Shown here: positions 25,689 to 33,770 of the stretch, piece by piece | Position numbering within the stretch: the stretch's first letter is position 1 | Layout: each line of letters begins with the position of its first letter | Source: an uncultured Bacteroidota bacterium | GTDB lineage: Bacteria; Bacteroidota; Bacteroidia; NS11-12g; UBA9320 | NCBI GenBank assembly: GCA_937124965.1 | Contig: CAKZLB010000074.1 | Span: 82,585 to 146,584, forward strand | DNA length: 64,000 nt | Reading direction: 5' to 3' | Made by a program: the position numbers and the translations under genes | The notes under the pieces: generated by a model | Databases searched by the model: none | What the model was told of the DNA's origin: nothing | Seen by the model: the letters and a program-made list of their open reading frames with translations, nothing else

Positions 25689-26168
25689 TTACAAAAGGGC
25701 TTCATCGGCAAAGGATAGATAGCCATCAGCGGTTAGAATGATGTGGTCTAGAAGCATAATGTCTAATAATTCTCCACCGTGTTTAATTTTTTCAGTGAGC
25801 TGAATGTCCGCTCTACTGGGTTTTAAATTGCCGGAAGGGTGGTTGTGACACAAAATAAATGCAGAAGCATGGCAGAGTAGGGCGGTTTGAAAGATAATTT
25901 TTGGATCACAGATTGTTCCAGCAACTCCGCCAATGGAAACAATGCAATAACCAATGGTCGTGTTTGCACGATTAAGATAAACACACACCATCGCTTCACG
26001 ATATTCAAGTTGGACAGGGAAGATTTTACGGATGAATTGTTGGACTTTGTCGCTGCTAGTTAATTGGGCAATTGGAACATTTTTGTTTGTTGAATAGCTA
26101 GCTGTTAATTCTGCAATGTGTGTGATGTTCTGTGTTTCAATGTCTGGCGTTAATTTACTGTAAGTCAT
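25689..26168 (-). CDS. radC: RadC-like JAB/MPN-domain protein
   Basis: About 159 residues from the ATG at 26168; an in-frame TTG at 26180 would add four. It has the JAMM metal-binding motif HNHPSG at residues 108-113 followed by S-x-x-D (PSRAD). This is the short, mobile-element type of RadC that lacks the helix-hairpin-helix N-terminus of chromosomal RadC. Such copies are common on plasmids, islands and mobilizable elements; the role is unclear. The start codon lies inside a 20-bp hairpin. A 67-codon fragment of a second copy is at 14132-14335. Confidence 0.9.
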   Translation of the reverse strand: MTYSKLTPDIETQNITHIAELTASYSTNKNVPIAQLTSSDKVQQFIRKIFPVQLEYREAMVCVYLNRANTTIGYCIVSIGGVAGTICDPKIIFQTALLCHASAFILCHNHPSGNLKPSRADIQLTEKIKHGGELLDIMLLDHIILTADGYLSFADEALL

Positions 26169-26220
26169 AAGATTTCTCAATTTGCTTTTACAGAGCGGGA
26201 GCGAATTGAGAAATCTTATG
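26166..26220. promoter_or_regulatory. Hairpin covering the radC start codon
   Basis: CATAAGATTTCTCAATT (26166-26182) pairs perfectly with AATTGAGAAATCTTATG (26204-26220), and three further pairs extend the stem. The first three bases are the complement of the radC ATG, so in the transcript the start codon would be hidden. A shorter form of the stem (ATTTCTCAATT/AATTGAGAAAT, loop with GAGCGGGAGC) is kept upstream of the radC fragment near 14330-14370. It could be a translational switch or a binding site for a mobile-element protein. Confidence 0.6.
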
Positions 26221-26341
26221 TTAAAAGCCTTGAGTCACGACTGTAAGATTGGAAACGTTTTGGGAGTGGGAGGACAAAAGAATAAGAATGTTCTAATTCT
26301 ATGTTTTTAAAATATTTGAATAAGCATATTTTTAGGTTTTG

Positions 26342-26355
26342 TATCTTTTAAGATA
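26342..26355. promoter_or_regulatory. TATCTTTTAAGATA promoter-like dyad, copy 2
   Basis: Same box as at 14489 with one change, followed by TTGTGGTTAAACATTTTATT, close to the TTGTCGTTAAGCATTTTATT at copy 1. It lies about 55 bp before the ATG of the lipoprotein gene at 26411. The conserved distance and flanks support a promoter for the pair family. Confidence 0.45.
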
Positions 26356-26410
26356 TTGTGGTTAAACATTTTATTCAAGACATTTGAATAATAACTAGAA
26401 AATTGTCTTC

Positions 26411-27043
26411 ATGAAAAAACATATTTTATTGGCCACTTTTATAGCAAGCATTAGTTTATTGCACAGTTGTAACGATGACGATTCCACATGCACAAAGATT
26501 GTCTACGACTTTAAACCAATTTCAGAAACTTACAGGCAGTCATTTGAGAACATAGATTCCATGATCTATAAAAGGGAGCGTTTTGGTAAAGTTGATACGG
26601 TAATGTACGTTCGTGATACAATCATTGAAGACTTTATCGTTTCACCAGATTGCCCAGACTTTAATAGAGACTTTCAAAGAAAATCCATTCGTTACAAAAG
26701 CTTTTCAGGAGAAGAACTTGTAATAGAAATGCTACAAATTTCCACGGGATGTATCATGAATACATTCATTAGAAATAAAATTCTTTTTACAAGTGCATCT
26801 CACCTTAATAGTTCAATTGAACTTGAGACAGGTTCGTTTGCCAATTGTAACATTAGCCGGGATAACCTTTTTACTAATTATATGCCAGGGTATTCCGAAA
26901 AAGTTATAATAGACGGACATATTAATATTAATGGTCAAGGATCCTCGACTTGTCGATCATACTTTAACTTAGAGCATGGGGTAGTTTTTATGTCTTTATA
27001 TCCAAAAACTGACTCAACACTAACTTATCAACGAATATTATGA
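26411..27043 (+). CDS. Lipoprotein of the duplicated pair family, copy 2
   Basis: 210 residues with lipoprotein signal and Cys-NDDDSTC. It is about three quarters identical to the product of 14557-15192 across most of its length; divergence rises in the last 60 residues. The TGA overlaps the ATG of the heparinase-like partner gene. The pairing of this lipoprotein with a secreted partner in four places suggests that the two act together, for example as surface anchor and enzyme, or as protector and toxic or lytic protein. Both readings are inference. Confidence 0.75.
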   Translation: MKKHILLATFIASISLLHSCNDDDSTCTKIVYDFKPISETYRQSFENIDSMIYKRERFGKVDTVMYVRDTIIEDFIVSPDCPDFNRDFQRKSIRYKSFSGEELVIEMLQISTGCIMNTFIRNKILFTSASHLNSSIELETGSFANCNISRDNLFTNYMPGYSEKVIIDGHININGQGSSTCRSYFNLEHGVVFMSLYPKTDSTLTYQRIL

Positions 27044-28566
27044 AAAATCAAACTATACTAATCATTTTTACTTTTCTACTTTTCTGTTCATCATTTGCTT
27101 CAGCACAAAATCGAGCAAGTTGGGACAACCAAAAAGCTGCTAAGCATGGAGTATATATAAAACAATCAGAAATAGCAAACAATAAACGTACCTTGACAAG
27201 TCCTGGCCCAATTCCATTAACGATTTGGGATGCTTCAAAATCTGGTTTCGACTTATCTGTGGAAATAGAAAAGCTCCAAAATGCTTTAGTCGGTGAAGTA
27301 AATCCTACGGATGACGATATAAATAAAGCTAACGACTATAAAATTTTGCTCGATTTAGCGGACAACAATTCTTTTGATAATTTTGATTATTGGAAGGTGA
27401 AAAATAAATCGGATGGAGGTAAAAGAGACAAACATGTTTCAAGCGGAGCTTCAATTGGCTTAAGCGCTGCTTTTGTTTACTTAGTAGGTGTCATAAGAGA
27501 CTCCACAAACCCAGACTCTCTGGTCCTGGCAGACACTACGATATTGTCCCATAAGTTAATTTATCATGGCTATCGGTATCGTGCATTGAACATTCTCATT
27601 AAACTCAAAAAAGACCGTAGAATAAAATTTAAACCAAGTCCTAACTTGCGGTTTAAACAAAACGTACAATATAGGTCACGTGAAATAATAGCTTACACAA
27701 CGACCTATGACCTTTTAAGGTTGGCTTACGAACTTGAAGAGAGAACGGTCGATTTGGGAGATTTGTCATTGGCAAAAATGGCATTGCAAGGAACAGTTGC
27801 AAATTTCTATGAAGCCTGTGGTTCTGGTGTGAAACTGTACAGTAATAATCATTTGTTGGTTTATTCAGGAGCCTTAGGCCTTGCATCAAATGTTCTAAAT
27901 GATGTTGGGCATTCTAAGCGACGTAAAAAGTATCATTCAGCGAAATGGGCAGAAAAAGCAAATTGGTGGATAGAAAATACGTTATTCGAAAATGGTAAAA
28001 AAGGGCGGATGTCCGAAAAGGATTTTATGGCTGGTTATGCCGAAGGCCCTCATTACTTTCTATATGCAATGGAAGGGTTGGCTCCATTTTTCCTTTCCTA
28101 TAGAAACATGTTTAACGAGGATTTTGAGCAAGAAGTAAAACCTAAATGGAGGAAAGAAGGTCATACCATAACGAACTATGATTATACAGATAAAATTCAT
28201 CGACTATATAATTGGTACAACTATATTTTAATGCCTAAGGGGGTTCATCCGCCATATGACGCTTCGCAAATCACGAATGGATACCCTTTTGGTTTTAAAG
28301 TTTTAAATGGTGGAAAACACTTTTACTATGCCAATGGTACATTCGGCGGGTCACATTGTTATTCTGGTTTTAGTGTATTGCATTATCCTGAAAAAATCGC
28401 ATCATTTAATAAGGTGCAAAATAGAACATATTCAAATAACATCGTAATCCCAGGTAGTGGCGATTTAGTGCTTCAAACACCATTTTCAGAGAAGGAGTCG
28501 GACCGAATATATTTACACGTTCTAAATGAAACAGGTAATGCGGAGACCAGAAATAACAAAAAATAA
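27040..28566 (+). CDS. Secreted heparinase II/III-like (alpha/alpha toroid) protein, probably 3' truncated
   Basis: 508 residues with signal peptide (cleavage after SFASA). Residues 20-70 are the conserved partner N-terminus (AQNRASWDNQKAAKHG, GPIPLTIWDASK). The rest resembles the helical toroid of polysaccharide lyases and heparinase II/III-like proteins: SNNHLLVYSGALGLASNVL at 268-286 and YAEGPHYFLYAMEGLAPFF at 333-351, where Asn/His and Tyr/Glu lie in the substrate cleft of such enzymes. The expected beta-sandwich and sorting domain are missing, and the end (NAETRNNKK) runs into unrelated DNA with an hsdS fragment, so I infer a 3' truncation by recombination. Substrate unknown. Confidence 0.6.
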   Translation: MKNQTILIIFTFLLFCSSFASAQNRASWDNQKAAKHGVYIKQSEIANNKRTLTSPGPIPLTIWDASKSGFDLSVEIEKLQNALVGEVNPTDDDINKANDYKILLDLADNNSFDNFDYWKVKNKSDGGKRDKHVSSGASIGLSAAFVYLVGVIRDSTNPDSLVLADTTILSHKLIYHGYRYRALNILIKLKKDRRIKFKPSPNLRFKQNVQYRSREIIAYTTTYDLLRLAYELEERTVDLGDLSLAKMALQGTVANFYEACGSGVKLYSNNHLLVYSGALGLASNVLNDVGHSKRRKKYHSAKWAEKANWWIENTLFENGKKGRMSEKDFMAGYAEGPHYFLYAMEGLAPFFLSYRNMFNEDFEQEVKPKWRKEGHTITNYDYTDKIHRLYNWYNYILMPKGVHPPYDASQITNGYPFGFKVLNGGKHFYYANGTFGGSHCYSGFSVLHYPEKIASFNKVQNRTYSNNIVIPGSGDLVLQTPFSEKESDRIYLHVLNETGNAETRNNKK

Positions 28567-28568
28567 AC

Positions 28569-28680
28569 GTGCACAACAAACGGCACTATTTTGTGCACAT
28601 AGTGTAGATATGCACAAAAAGTTTGCAAAATGTGTGCATAACGTAACCATCTGCACACATATTACTGGAAAATTGTGCAA
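28569..28680. repeat. Cluster of six TGTGCA/TGCACA words
   Basis: GTGCACAA, TGTGCACA, TGCACAAA, TGTGTGCAT, TGCACACA and TTGTGCAA occur in 112 bp in both orientations, at 28569, 28591, 28611, 28631, 28652 and 28674. They lie between the truncated heparinase-like gene and the hsdS fragment. This could be a set of binding sites for a regulator, or a remnant of coding sequence. The rest of 28567-29044 holds only the hsdS fragment. Confidence 0.35.
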
Positions 28681-28712
28681 GACAAATACCATAAACCTTA
28701 ACCAAATCCTCG

Positions 28713-28820
28713 ATGCCTAAAGACTGGAAGGAAGTAAAATTGACGGATCTAGGAACGGTGGCACGAGGGAAGTCAAAGCATAGACCACGAAATACTAGTT
28801 TCCTGTTTGGAGGTAATTAG
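28713..28820 (+). pseudogene. N-terminal fragment of a type I restriction specificity subunit (hsdS)
   Basis: A 35-codon frame reads MPKDWKEVKLTDLGTVARGK then SKHRPRNTSFLFGGN and stop. WKEVKLxDxGTVARGKSxHRPRN...LFGG is the typical start of the first target-recognition domain of HsdS. The rest of the protein is absent, as are hsdM and hsdR, so this is a remnant of a lost restriction system or of a recombination event. Confidence 0.7.
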
Positions 28821-29044
28821 CCGTTTGTATAACCATGGGCCCGTATGTTAGTCGCCCATGCGAAAAGAGTCGTGTTACGCTTAGAACCAAATCAACAACG
28901 TTATTCAAAGAATATTACCTTGCATAGTTTTACTAAAGGTTAAATAGGTGGTACATGTCAAATAAGGCTGGTTATCACCGTACTCTCCGGTTGAGTTTCC
29001 TACGTAAAAAGTGTTACATTGCTTTTCATCTTAAAACTAAATGT

Positions 29045-29722
29045 ATGAAATCATCCTTAATCAGTTTAGGTTTTGCCCTGTTTCTTCTTTTAAGTATTTT
29101 TTCTTTAAACTCATGTAAAGATGATAGAATCGTTCATCCTCCAGACAATGAATACAAGCTTTTGAATTATGATAAAATTGGACAGTATATTTTCGATTTT
29201 AAAAGTACTCCTGTCTTAAGATTCAAAAGGGTAAAAGACAAGATTCCAATCGATACAATTGAATTAACCTTAGTAATAAGCGCTTTTGATACCATGGCCT
29301 TCGAAGCGGAAGAAATAGATGGGGCATATAGTCGGAATAATATATTTATGGAGCGAGATAACTCTGTCTATTATGACTCAATCTCAAAAGAACGTATTGC
29401 AATAAACTTCTATGGTGAAACTCCTGGAGGATTAAATGACGGAACAATATCTGTAAGATTTTCTGATTTTTACTTTGTCTCATATTTAGGAAAATTTGGT
29501 GTAGGTGATAGGTCTGATAATGAAAACCCACATAATCTTACAGTCAATGAAGCCTTGTATACAGATGTTTGGTCAAATTTTAGGGCATATTCTCAATTTA
29601 ATGCTGTTGATGGGACATTTAGTTTTGGATCAAAGCTTACAGGTAATATGCTACATTATAGCCCAAAGAATGGAATAATTAAAGTTGAATTTTCAGATAA
29701 GACTTATTGGGAACGTATTTGA
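29045..29722 (+). CDS. Lipoprotein of unknown function
   Basis: 225 residues from the ATG at 29045, chosen because it starts a lipoprotein signal (MKSSLISLGFALFLLLSIFSLNS-C-KDD); the open frame begins 90 bp earlier. The mature protein has YKLLNYDKIGQYIFDFKSTP near the N-terminus, echoed by the fragment at 31270-31476 (NPINYDAISNYLYNY). Mostly beta strands by composition. It is followed after 24 bp by another lipoprotein gene. Confidence 0.65.
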   Translation: MKSSLISLGFALFLLLSIFSLNSCKDDRIVHPPDNEYKLLNYDKIGQYIFDFKSTPVLRFKRVKDKIPIDTIELTLVISAFDTMAFEAEEIDGAYSRNNIFMERDNSVYYDSISKERIAINFYGETPGGLNDGTISVRFSDFYFVSYLGKFGVGDRSDNENPHNLTVNEALYTDVWSNFRAYSQFNAVDGTFSFGSKLTGNMLHYSPKNGIIKVEFSDKTYWERI

Positions 29723-29746
29723 AAATAAAAATAAACCAAACAACAT

Positions 29747-30400
29747 ATGAAAAAACGATTTTTTTACTTTGGCTACCTAATGACTACTTTAGGGGCTTTG
29801 ATAACTCTTTCAAGTTGTGGGTCAGAAGAGTATCCAGAAGATTTATTGAACAAAGACATAAAGGATTTTTGTATATTTCAGCAAGGGTCTTTTTGGGTTT
29901 ACGGAAGTGAAAATGCAGTAACTGATAGTTTTTATTTAAAACTTCATGAATACGCAAACGATTTTGATCATGAAGATAAAAGAAACAAAGAGGGTGCACG
30001 TATGCTTCTTTTATCATCTCGGAATATCAATGATGATTATTACATCGGAGCAACAACTCAATTTGCCATAGATGGTGGTAAAACCAGTGTCTGTGAAGAA
30101 TATTTTGGTATTACTCCTTTCTCTGCTCATATAACTTTTTTTTCTCGGGATGATAATTCAAGCTTGAGGGAAGGTGATAAATTAAAATTAGTCGGCGACC
30201 ACACAACAACATTAACAAGCATTCTAGACTCCATGTCTGTGCGAGGCAATATTTACACAAATGTGAGAGAATTCACACTAACAAGTTCATTGCCTGTTTA
30301 TCACAAGAAAACCTATTGGGCCCGAAACTATGGACGTATCTGTTACATTGATCAAGATGACAATCGATGGGAATTAATTAGTTCCAAAATAATTCAATAA
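29747..30400 (+). CDS. Lipoprotein of the WIY/YWxK family
   Basis: 217 residues. Signal ends at TLSS-C-GSEEYP. It shares its plan with 17375-18043: a DFCIFQQGSFWVYGSEN block near the N-terminus and KTYWARNYGRICYIDQDDNRWEL at the end. The middle is divergent. It is probably cotranscribed with 29045-29722. Function unknown. Confidence 0.65.
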   Translation: MKKRFFYFGYLMTTLGALITLSSCGSEEYPEDLLNKDIKDFCIFQQGSFWVYGSENAVTDSFYLKLHEYANDFDHEDKRNKEGARMLLLSSRNINDDYYIGATTQFAIDGGKTSVCEEYFGITPFSAHITFFSRDDNSSLREGDKLKLVGDHTTTLTSILDSMSVRGNIYTNVREFTLTSSLPVYHKKTYWARNYGRICYIDQDDNRWELISSKIIQ

Positions 30401-30457
30401 ATAAACCAAAATATATCAATTATGAAGTATCGCCATTATCTGGTGCATTTTATTACA

Positions 30458-30537
30458 GCGTGCCCCCACATGCTTCACGTAGAAAGCGACGAATTGTAAA
30501 GAGCTATGAAGCATATGTCAACCATAAATATGGGTGC
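30458..30537 (+). repeat. 80-bp repeat with a conserved reading frame, copy 1
   Basis: It matches 63043-63122 with about seven differences, several of them silent in the frame that reads PPHASRRKRRIV then EAYVNHKYGC. The open frame here continues from the GTG at 30460 to a TAA near 30630, but the part after GC differs fully from the other copy. It is probably a fragment of a small, basic protein gene spread by mobile DNA. Confidence 0.55.
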
Positions 30538-30637
30538 TTGCATATTTTCGCGTTAGGGAAGCATTTTGTTTCGCTTTTAAATAAAGATAATTGGATTATC
30601 AACTTTATTGATTTTTTTTGTTCTAAAGCCTAACCTT

Positions 30638-31273
30638 TTGAAATTTCTAACTAACAACATTCAAATAATTTTACTATTAATTTTCCTTGCATGCTTGTTT
30701 ACCAGATGTGAAGACCAAAAACCATGTATAGATTGTGAGAAGCAAAATACTCAAAGAGACACTATTTTTCTATCAAATGAATTAGAAAGATTTTTCCCTG
30801 ATTCTAAAGACCTACAATGGATATATGAGTTCACAGTAAATGATAAAACATTTTTTGACACTGTTACTATTTTAAAATCTTATAAGGAAATTAGGTCTGA
30901 TTGGACGATTAGAAATTCCGATTATGAGGTTAAATTTATTGAGAGAATCCATTCAGTCATTGGTGTTGGAAACGTAAATTCGTTAACTGAAGAATTGGAG
31001 ATGAATTCATTGCATGGATCAACTCCACAGATAGTTAACACGAATTATTGGGAAAAACTTTTTAATTACCCGATTTACGATGGCTACAACGAGGTAACGG
31101 ATTCTTATATATTAACAAACCAGAAAATCCAGATTTTTGATTCAACATACTCCGGAGTACTTCAAGTAGTCAAAAATAGTGATACGTTATGGTTTAAAAG
31201 TGGGGTTGGATTAATTCAAAAATCTAATAGCAGAAATGAACATCTCAGACTAATAAAACTAAATCAATTCTGA
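30638..31273 (+). CDS. Lipoprotein of unknown function
   Basis: About 211 residues. I prefer the TTG at 30638 because it directly begins a lipoprotein signal (KFLTNNIQIILLLIFLACLFTR-C-EDQ); an alternative TTG lies at 30608. It contains DLQWIYEFTVNDKTFFDTVTILK, similar in layout to the WIY block in 17375-18043, and a late SDTLWFKSGVGLIQK block like YWxKNxGxI. It is a distant member of that lipoprotein family. Confidence 0.55.
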   Translation: MKFLTNNIQIILLLIFLACLFTRCEDQKPCIDCEKQNTQRDTIFLSNELERFFPDSKDLQWIYEFTVNDKTFFDTVTILKSYKEIRSDWTIRNSDYEVKFIERIHSVIGVGNVNSLTEELEMNSLHGSTPQIVNTNYWEKLFNYPIYDGYNEVTDSYILTNQKIQIFDSTYSGVLQVVKNSDTLWFKSGVGLIQKSNSRNEHLRLIKLNQF

Positions 31274-31476
31274 AAAAAATAAACCTGACATTATTGTTTA
31301 CAATTCTCTTTGCTCATGCCTTGTTTTATTTAAACTCATGTAACGTTAATGAGCCACCAAAACCTGCTACGGTATTTAACCCTATTAACTATGATGCTAT
31401 TTCTAATTATTTGTATAATTACGAAAACGATAAAATCAGTTCGTTTAATCCCAAAAGTCATATTTTTCTACGTTAG
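31270..31476 (+). pseudogene. Truncated lipoprotein fragment
   Basis: A frame starting around 31270-31294 encodes a lipoprotein signal (LLFTILFAHALFYLNS-C-NVN) and about 40 more residues (NPINYDAISNYLYNYENDK), then stops. It resembles the first 55 residues of the 29045 lipoprotein. No ATG is present in a good position. I read it as the 5' remnant of a duplicate cut by the arrival of the next lipoprotein gene. Confidence 0.55.
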
Positions 31477-31495
31477 AAAAATAGAAAACCATCTT

Positions 31496-32143
31496 ATGGA
31501 TACAGTTAACAGGGTTGTAATGGTTATTGGTTTGCTAATAGCAATCACATTAAATGGTTGTAACGATAGTTCAACGCCTTGTTCAGAAAAAGATTACCCA
31601 ATATTGTCACATGAATTACCATTTGTGGAATCTATGAATAAGATGGACTCAATTTATTTCAAAAGGGATCGATTCGGAAAAGCTGATACTGTTCTTTTTA
31701 CTACAGAAAATTTTATTGAAGATATTTTGATTTATTATGATTGTCCTATTAGAATGGATAAGTATGAACGTGTTTCTCTTCGGCTAGTTAGTGATAATGA
31801 TCAAGAAATTGTCATCGAACTTTTTAATTATTCTGGATCAACTACGGTCTTTTGCACATTTGTTCATGGTGAGATATTGTGGACTGCTGCTGGAGTAAAA
31901 GACCATAGTGTTGAATTAGAAACCGGAACATTCAATAATTGTGTTTACAAACGGGATCTTTTTTATAAAAACCTTGTTCCGGGTTTTAGTGAACGAGTAT
32001 TCACAGGAGGTGGTGCGTTAGACATTAAAGAAGACATAAACGACTTCTCCTCAACTGCATATTTTAATTTAGATAATGGGTTAATTAATATCAACTTATA
32101 TTTAGACACTGATTCATTCTTAACATATCAACGAATATTATGA
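31496..32143 (+). CDS. Lipoprotein of the duplicated pair family, copy 3 (divergent)
   Basis: 215 residues from the ATG at 31496 (MDTVNRVVMVIGLLIAITLNG-C-NDSSTPC). An upstream extension of the open frame has no signal character. It shares MNKMDSIYFKRDRFGKADTV, the central EIVIEL, and the ending DTDSFLTYQRIL with the other family members, but is the most divergent. The ATGA overlap with a partner start is kept, although the partner is reduced to 18 codons. Confidence 0.7.
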   Translation: MDTVNRVVMVIGLLIAITLNGCNDSSTPCSEKDYPILSHELPFVESMNKMDSIYFKRDRFGKADTVLFTTENFIEDILIYYDCPIRMDKYERVSLRLVSDNDQEIVIELFNYSGSTTVFCTFVHGEILWTAAGVKDHSVELETGTFNNCVYKRDLFYKNLVPGFSERVFTGGGALDIKEDINDFSSTAYFNLDNGLININLYLDTDSFLTYQRIL

Positions 32144-32196
32144 TAAATCAAACCAAACAAAATCTGATTGTCACTATTTCATTATCAATTAATTGA
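32140..32196 (+). pseudogene. 18-codon remnant of the secreted partner gene
   Basis: The ATG overlaps the lipoprotein stop exactly as in copies 1 and 2. It reads MINQTKQNLIVTISLSIN and stops at TGA; compare MKNQ...LIVFTLLLL in the intact genes. Only the start of the signal peptide survives. Confidence 0.55.
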
Positions 32197-32200
32197 CCAG

Positions 32201-32830
32201 ATGAAAAAACTTTCTATATTGATCCTTTTAACAGCTTGCATTGGTTTAATGCAAAGCTGTAAAGATGACGATTCCACATGTCCTAATAGCACATTCAACT
32301 TAAATCCTGATTCTGAACGAACTGAAACGTTTGAAAACATGGATACAATGACGTTTAGAAGGGAGCAAAATGGTATAGTCGATACTATAATGTATACACA
32401 AGATACAACGATTGAAGATTATATCGTTGCAAATGAGTGTCCTGACTTTAAACGTAATTTACAAAGAAATTCTTTCAGGTATAAGAGTTTAAAAGGTGAA
32501 GAGCTCGTTATTGAATTGGTCCAAATTCCTTTATGGCCAATGATGACTACATTTATTAATGACAAAGTACTTTATACGAATTGGGGCGCATTTGATAGTT
32601 CGATTACATTGGGGTCACTAACTTTTGAAAGTTGTACAATTAGCAGGGATGACCTTATGACTAATAACGAGGTTGGATATTCCGAAAAGGTCATAATTGA
32701 TGGAGACATTGATATAAATGGTCAAGGAGAAAATACATCTCGATCTTATTTTAACCTAAATCACGGGCTAGTATTTATGTCATTGTATGAAAATACAGAT
32801 TCACTTTTAACCTTTCAAAGAATTCTATGA
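32201..32830 (+). CDS. Lipoprotein of the duplicated pair family, copy 4
   Basis: 209 residues from the ATG at 32201, whose signal MKKLSILILLTACIGLMQS-C-KDDDSTC is almost that of copy 1. The middle diverges (NLNPDSERTETFENMDTMTFRREQ) while the end returns to the family (GYSEKVIIDGDIDINGQG, SLLTFQRIL). A mosaic of conserved and divergent blocks suggests gene conversion among copies. It overlaps the truncated partner by ATGA. Confidence 0.75.
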   Translation: MKKLSILILLTACIGLMQSCKDDDSTCPNSTFNLNPDSERTETFENMDTMTFRREQNGIVDTIMYTQDTTIEDYIVANECPDFKRNLQRNSFRYKSLKGEELVIELVQIPLWPMMTTFINDKVLYTNWGAFDSSITLGSLTFESCTISRDDLMTNNEVGYSEKVIIDGDIDINGQGENTSRSYFNLNHGLVFMSLYENTDSLLTFQRIL

Positions 32831-32964
32831 AAAATCAAGCCAAACTAATCGTTTTTAGTTTACTACTTTTACTTTCGTCATTCTTATATGCTCAAAATCG
32901 AAAGAGTTGGGATAACCAAAAAGTGGCTAAACATGGTGTTTATGAAAAGCACTGTGAAATTTAA
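32827..32964 (+). pseudogene. Truncated secreted partner gene (45 codons)
   Basis: It encodes the partner signal peptide and the conserved start (AQNRKSWDNQKVAKHGVYEK), then HCEI and TAA. The rest is missing; the DNA beyond 32965 is a tRNA-like relic and a GIY-YIG pseudogene. The truncation is therefore linked to the integration hot spot that begins here. Confidence 0.75.
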
Positions 32965-32972
32965 GGTTTGTG

Positions 32973-33036
32973 TGGTTGCGGGAATAGTCCCGATAGCTTT
33001 TGGACAAACCTGTGTCAGCCAACTGGCTGATAGTTA
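32973..33036 (-). other. tRNA 3'-like relic, copy 1
   Basis: On the minus strand this ends in CCCGCAA like the tRNA-Met-like fragment at 33926-33968, with CTATT before it and a T-arm-like ACAGGTTTGTCC. It holds part of the word GATAGCTATCGGG found in full in copy 2. It lies at the 3' end of the GIY-YIG pseudogene. Confidence 0.4.
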
Positions 33037-33300
33037 TTAGCTCGACGGACTATAATTTTCTTCAATAAGTTTTCTTAAAAATAGTCTTCCCCGACTTGAT
33101 TTTAGTTCTGTTTCGCGGGTAAGTGCGTCTTTTTTGGAATCGTAAACTTCGATGTATGCGACAATCCAAGGCCGAAAACGAATCGTGTAACCCTTAGGTG
33201 CCAATTAGTTGTGCGAATGAAAACCACTAATTAAATCGGACGTGTAGCCGATGTAGATCTTGTTAAACTTTATGGAGAATAAACAATAAACGGTGTACAT
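33037..33300 (-). pseudogene. GIY-YIG endonuclease-like gene with one nonsense codon
   Basis: From the ATG at 33300 the frame reads MYTVYCLFSIKFNKIYIGYT, which holds the VYxL and IYIGYT elements of the small GIY-YIG (UPF0213) family. Codon 32 is TAA (33205-33207), after which the same frame continues with KGYTIRFRPWIVAYIEVYDS and ETELKSSRGRLFLRKLI to a TAA at 33037. All 87 codons are otherwise in frame. Family members of about 80-90 residues are common next to tRNA genes in Bacteroidota. A single base change would restore it. Confidence 0.85.
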
Positions 33301-33765
33301 AATATCAAATTAATAGGAACGTGGTATTCTTTAAAAAAGTAACTGGTTGTACACTAACATACCAGTACATTTTACAAACAATATCAAACCAGTCGTTCAA
33401 AAAGTGAGAACTTCTTTGTTAACTTTAAATCAGAATTCGTCAGGTTTTCCGCTATTCGTCACTTAGGCTTATCAGCCTACAACCGATTTTACTTTTTGTA
33501 ACGCAAAAACTAAGGAAAAACGTCTTGACAGAAATATGCTATCTCCGCTCTCTGCTGAATGCTAACAAAATCTCATAAAAGAAGTGCAAGCACTTTTATG
33601 GATTTTCTAAATCATTCATCATTCACCCAGCCGCCGGCCCGCATTTCTGTCTTTCCTACGCTCAGTTCGCATTGTCAATTGTTAACAAGTTTAAAGCAAA
33701 GCTCTAATTTTAAATAGCTAGTGGTATGATTGTGTATATGCAAAAAAGAAACCACCGCACGTTAA
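33301..33765. other. Non-coding stretch, possible repeat debris
   Basis: No gene can be supported. The stretch includes TTTTGTAACGCAAAAACTAAG-like words and GTCACTTAGGCTTATCAGCC, which look like dispersed intergenic repeats or transposon debris of Bacteroidota, but I cannot name a family. Confidence 0.35.
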
Positions 33766-33770
33766 GACAA

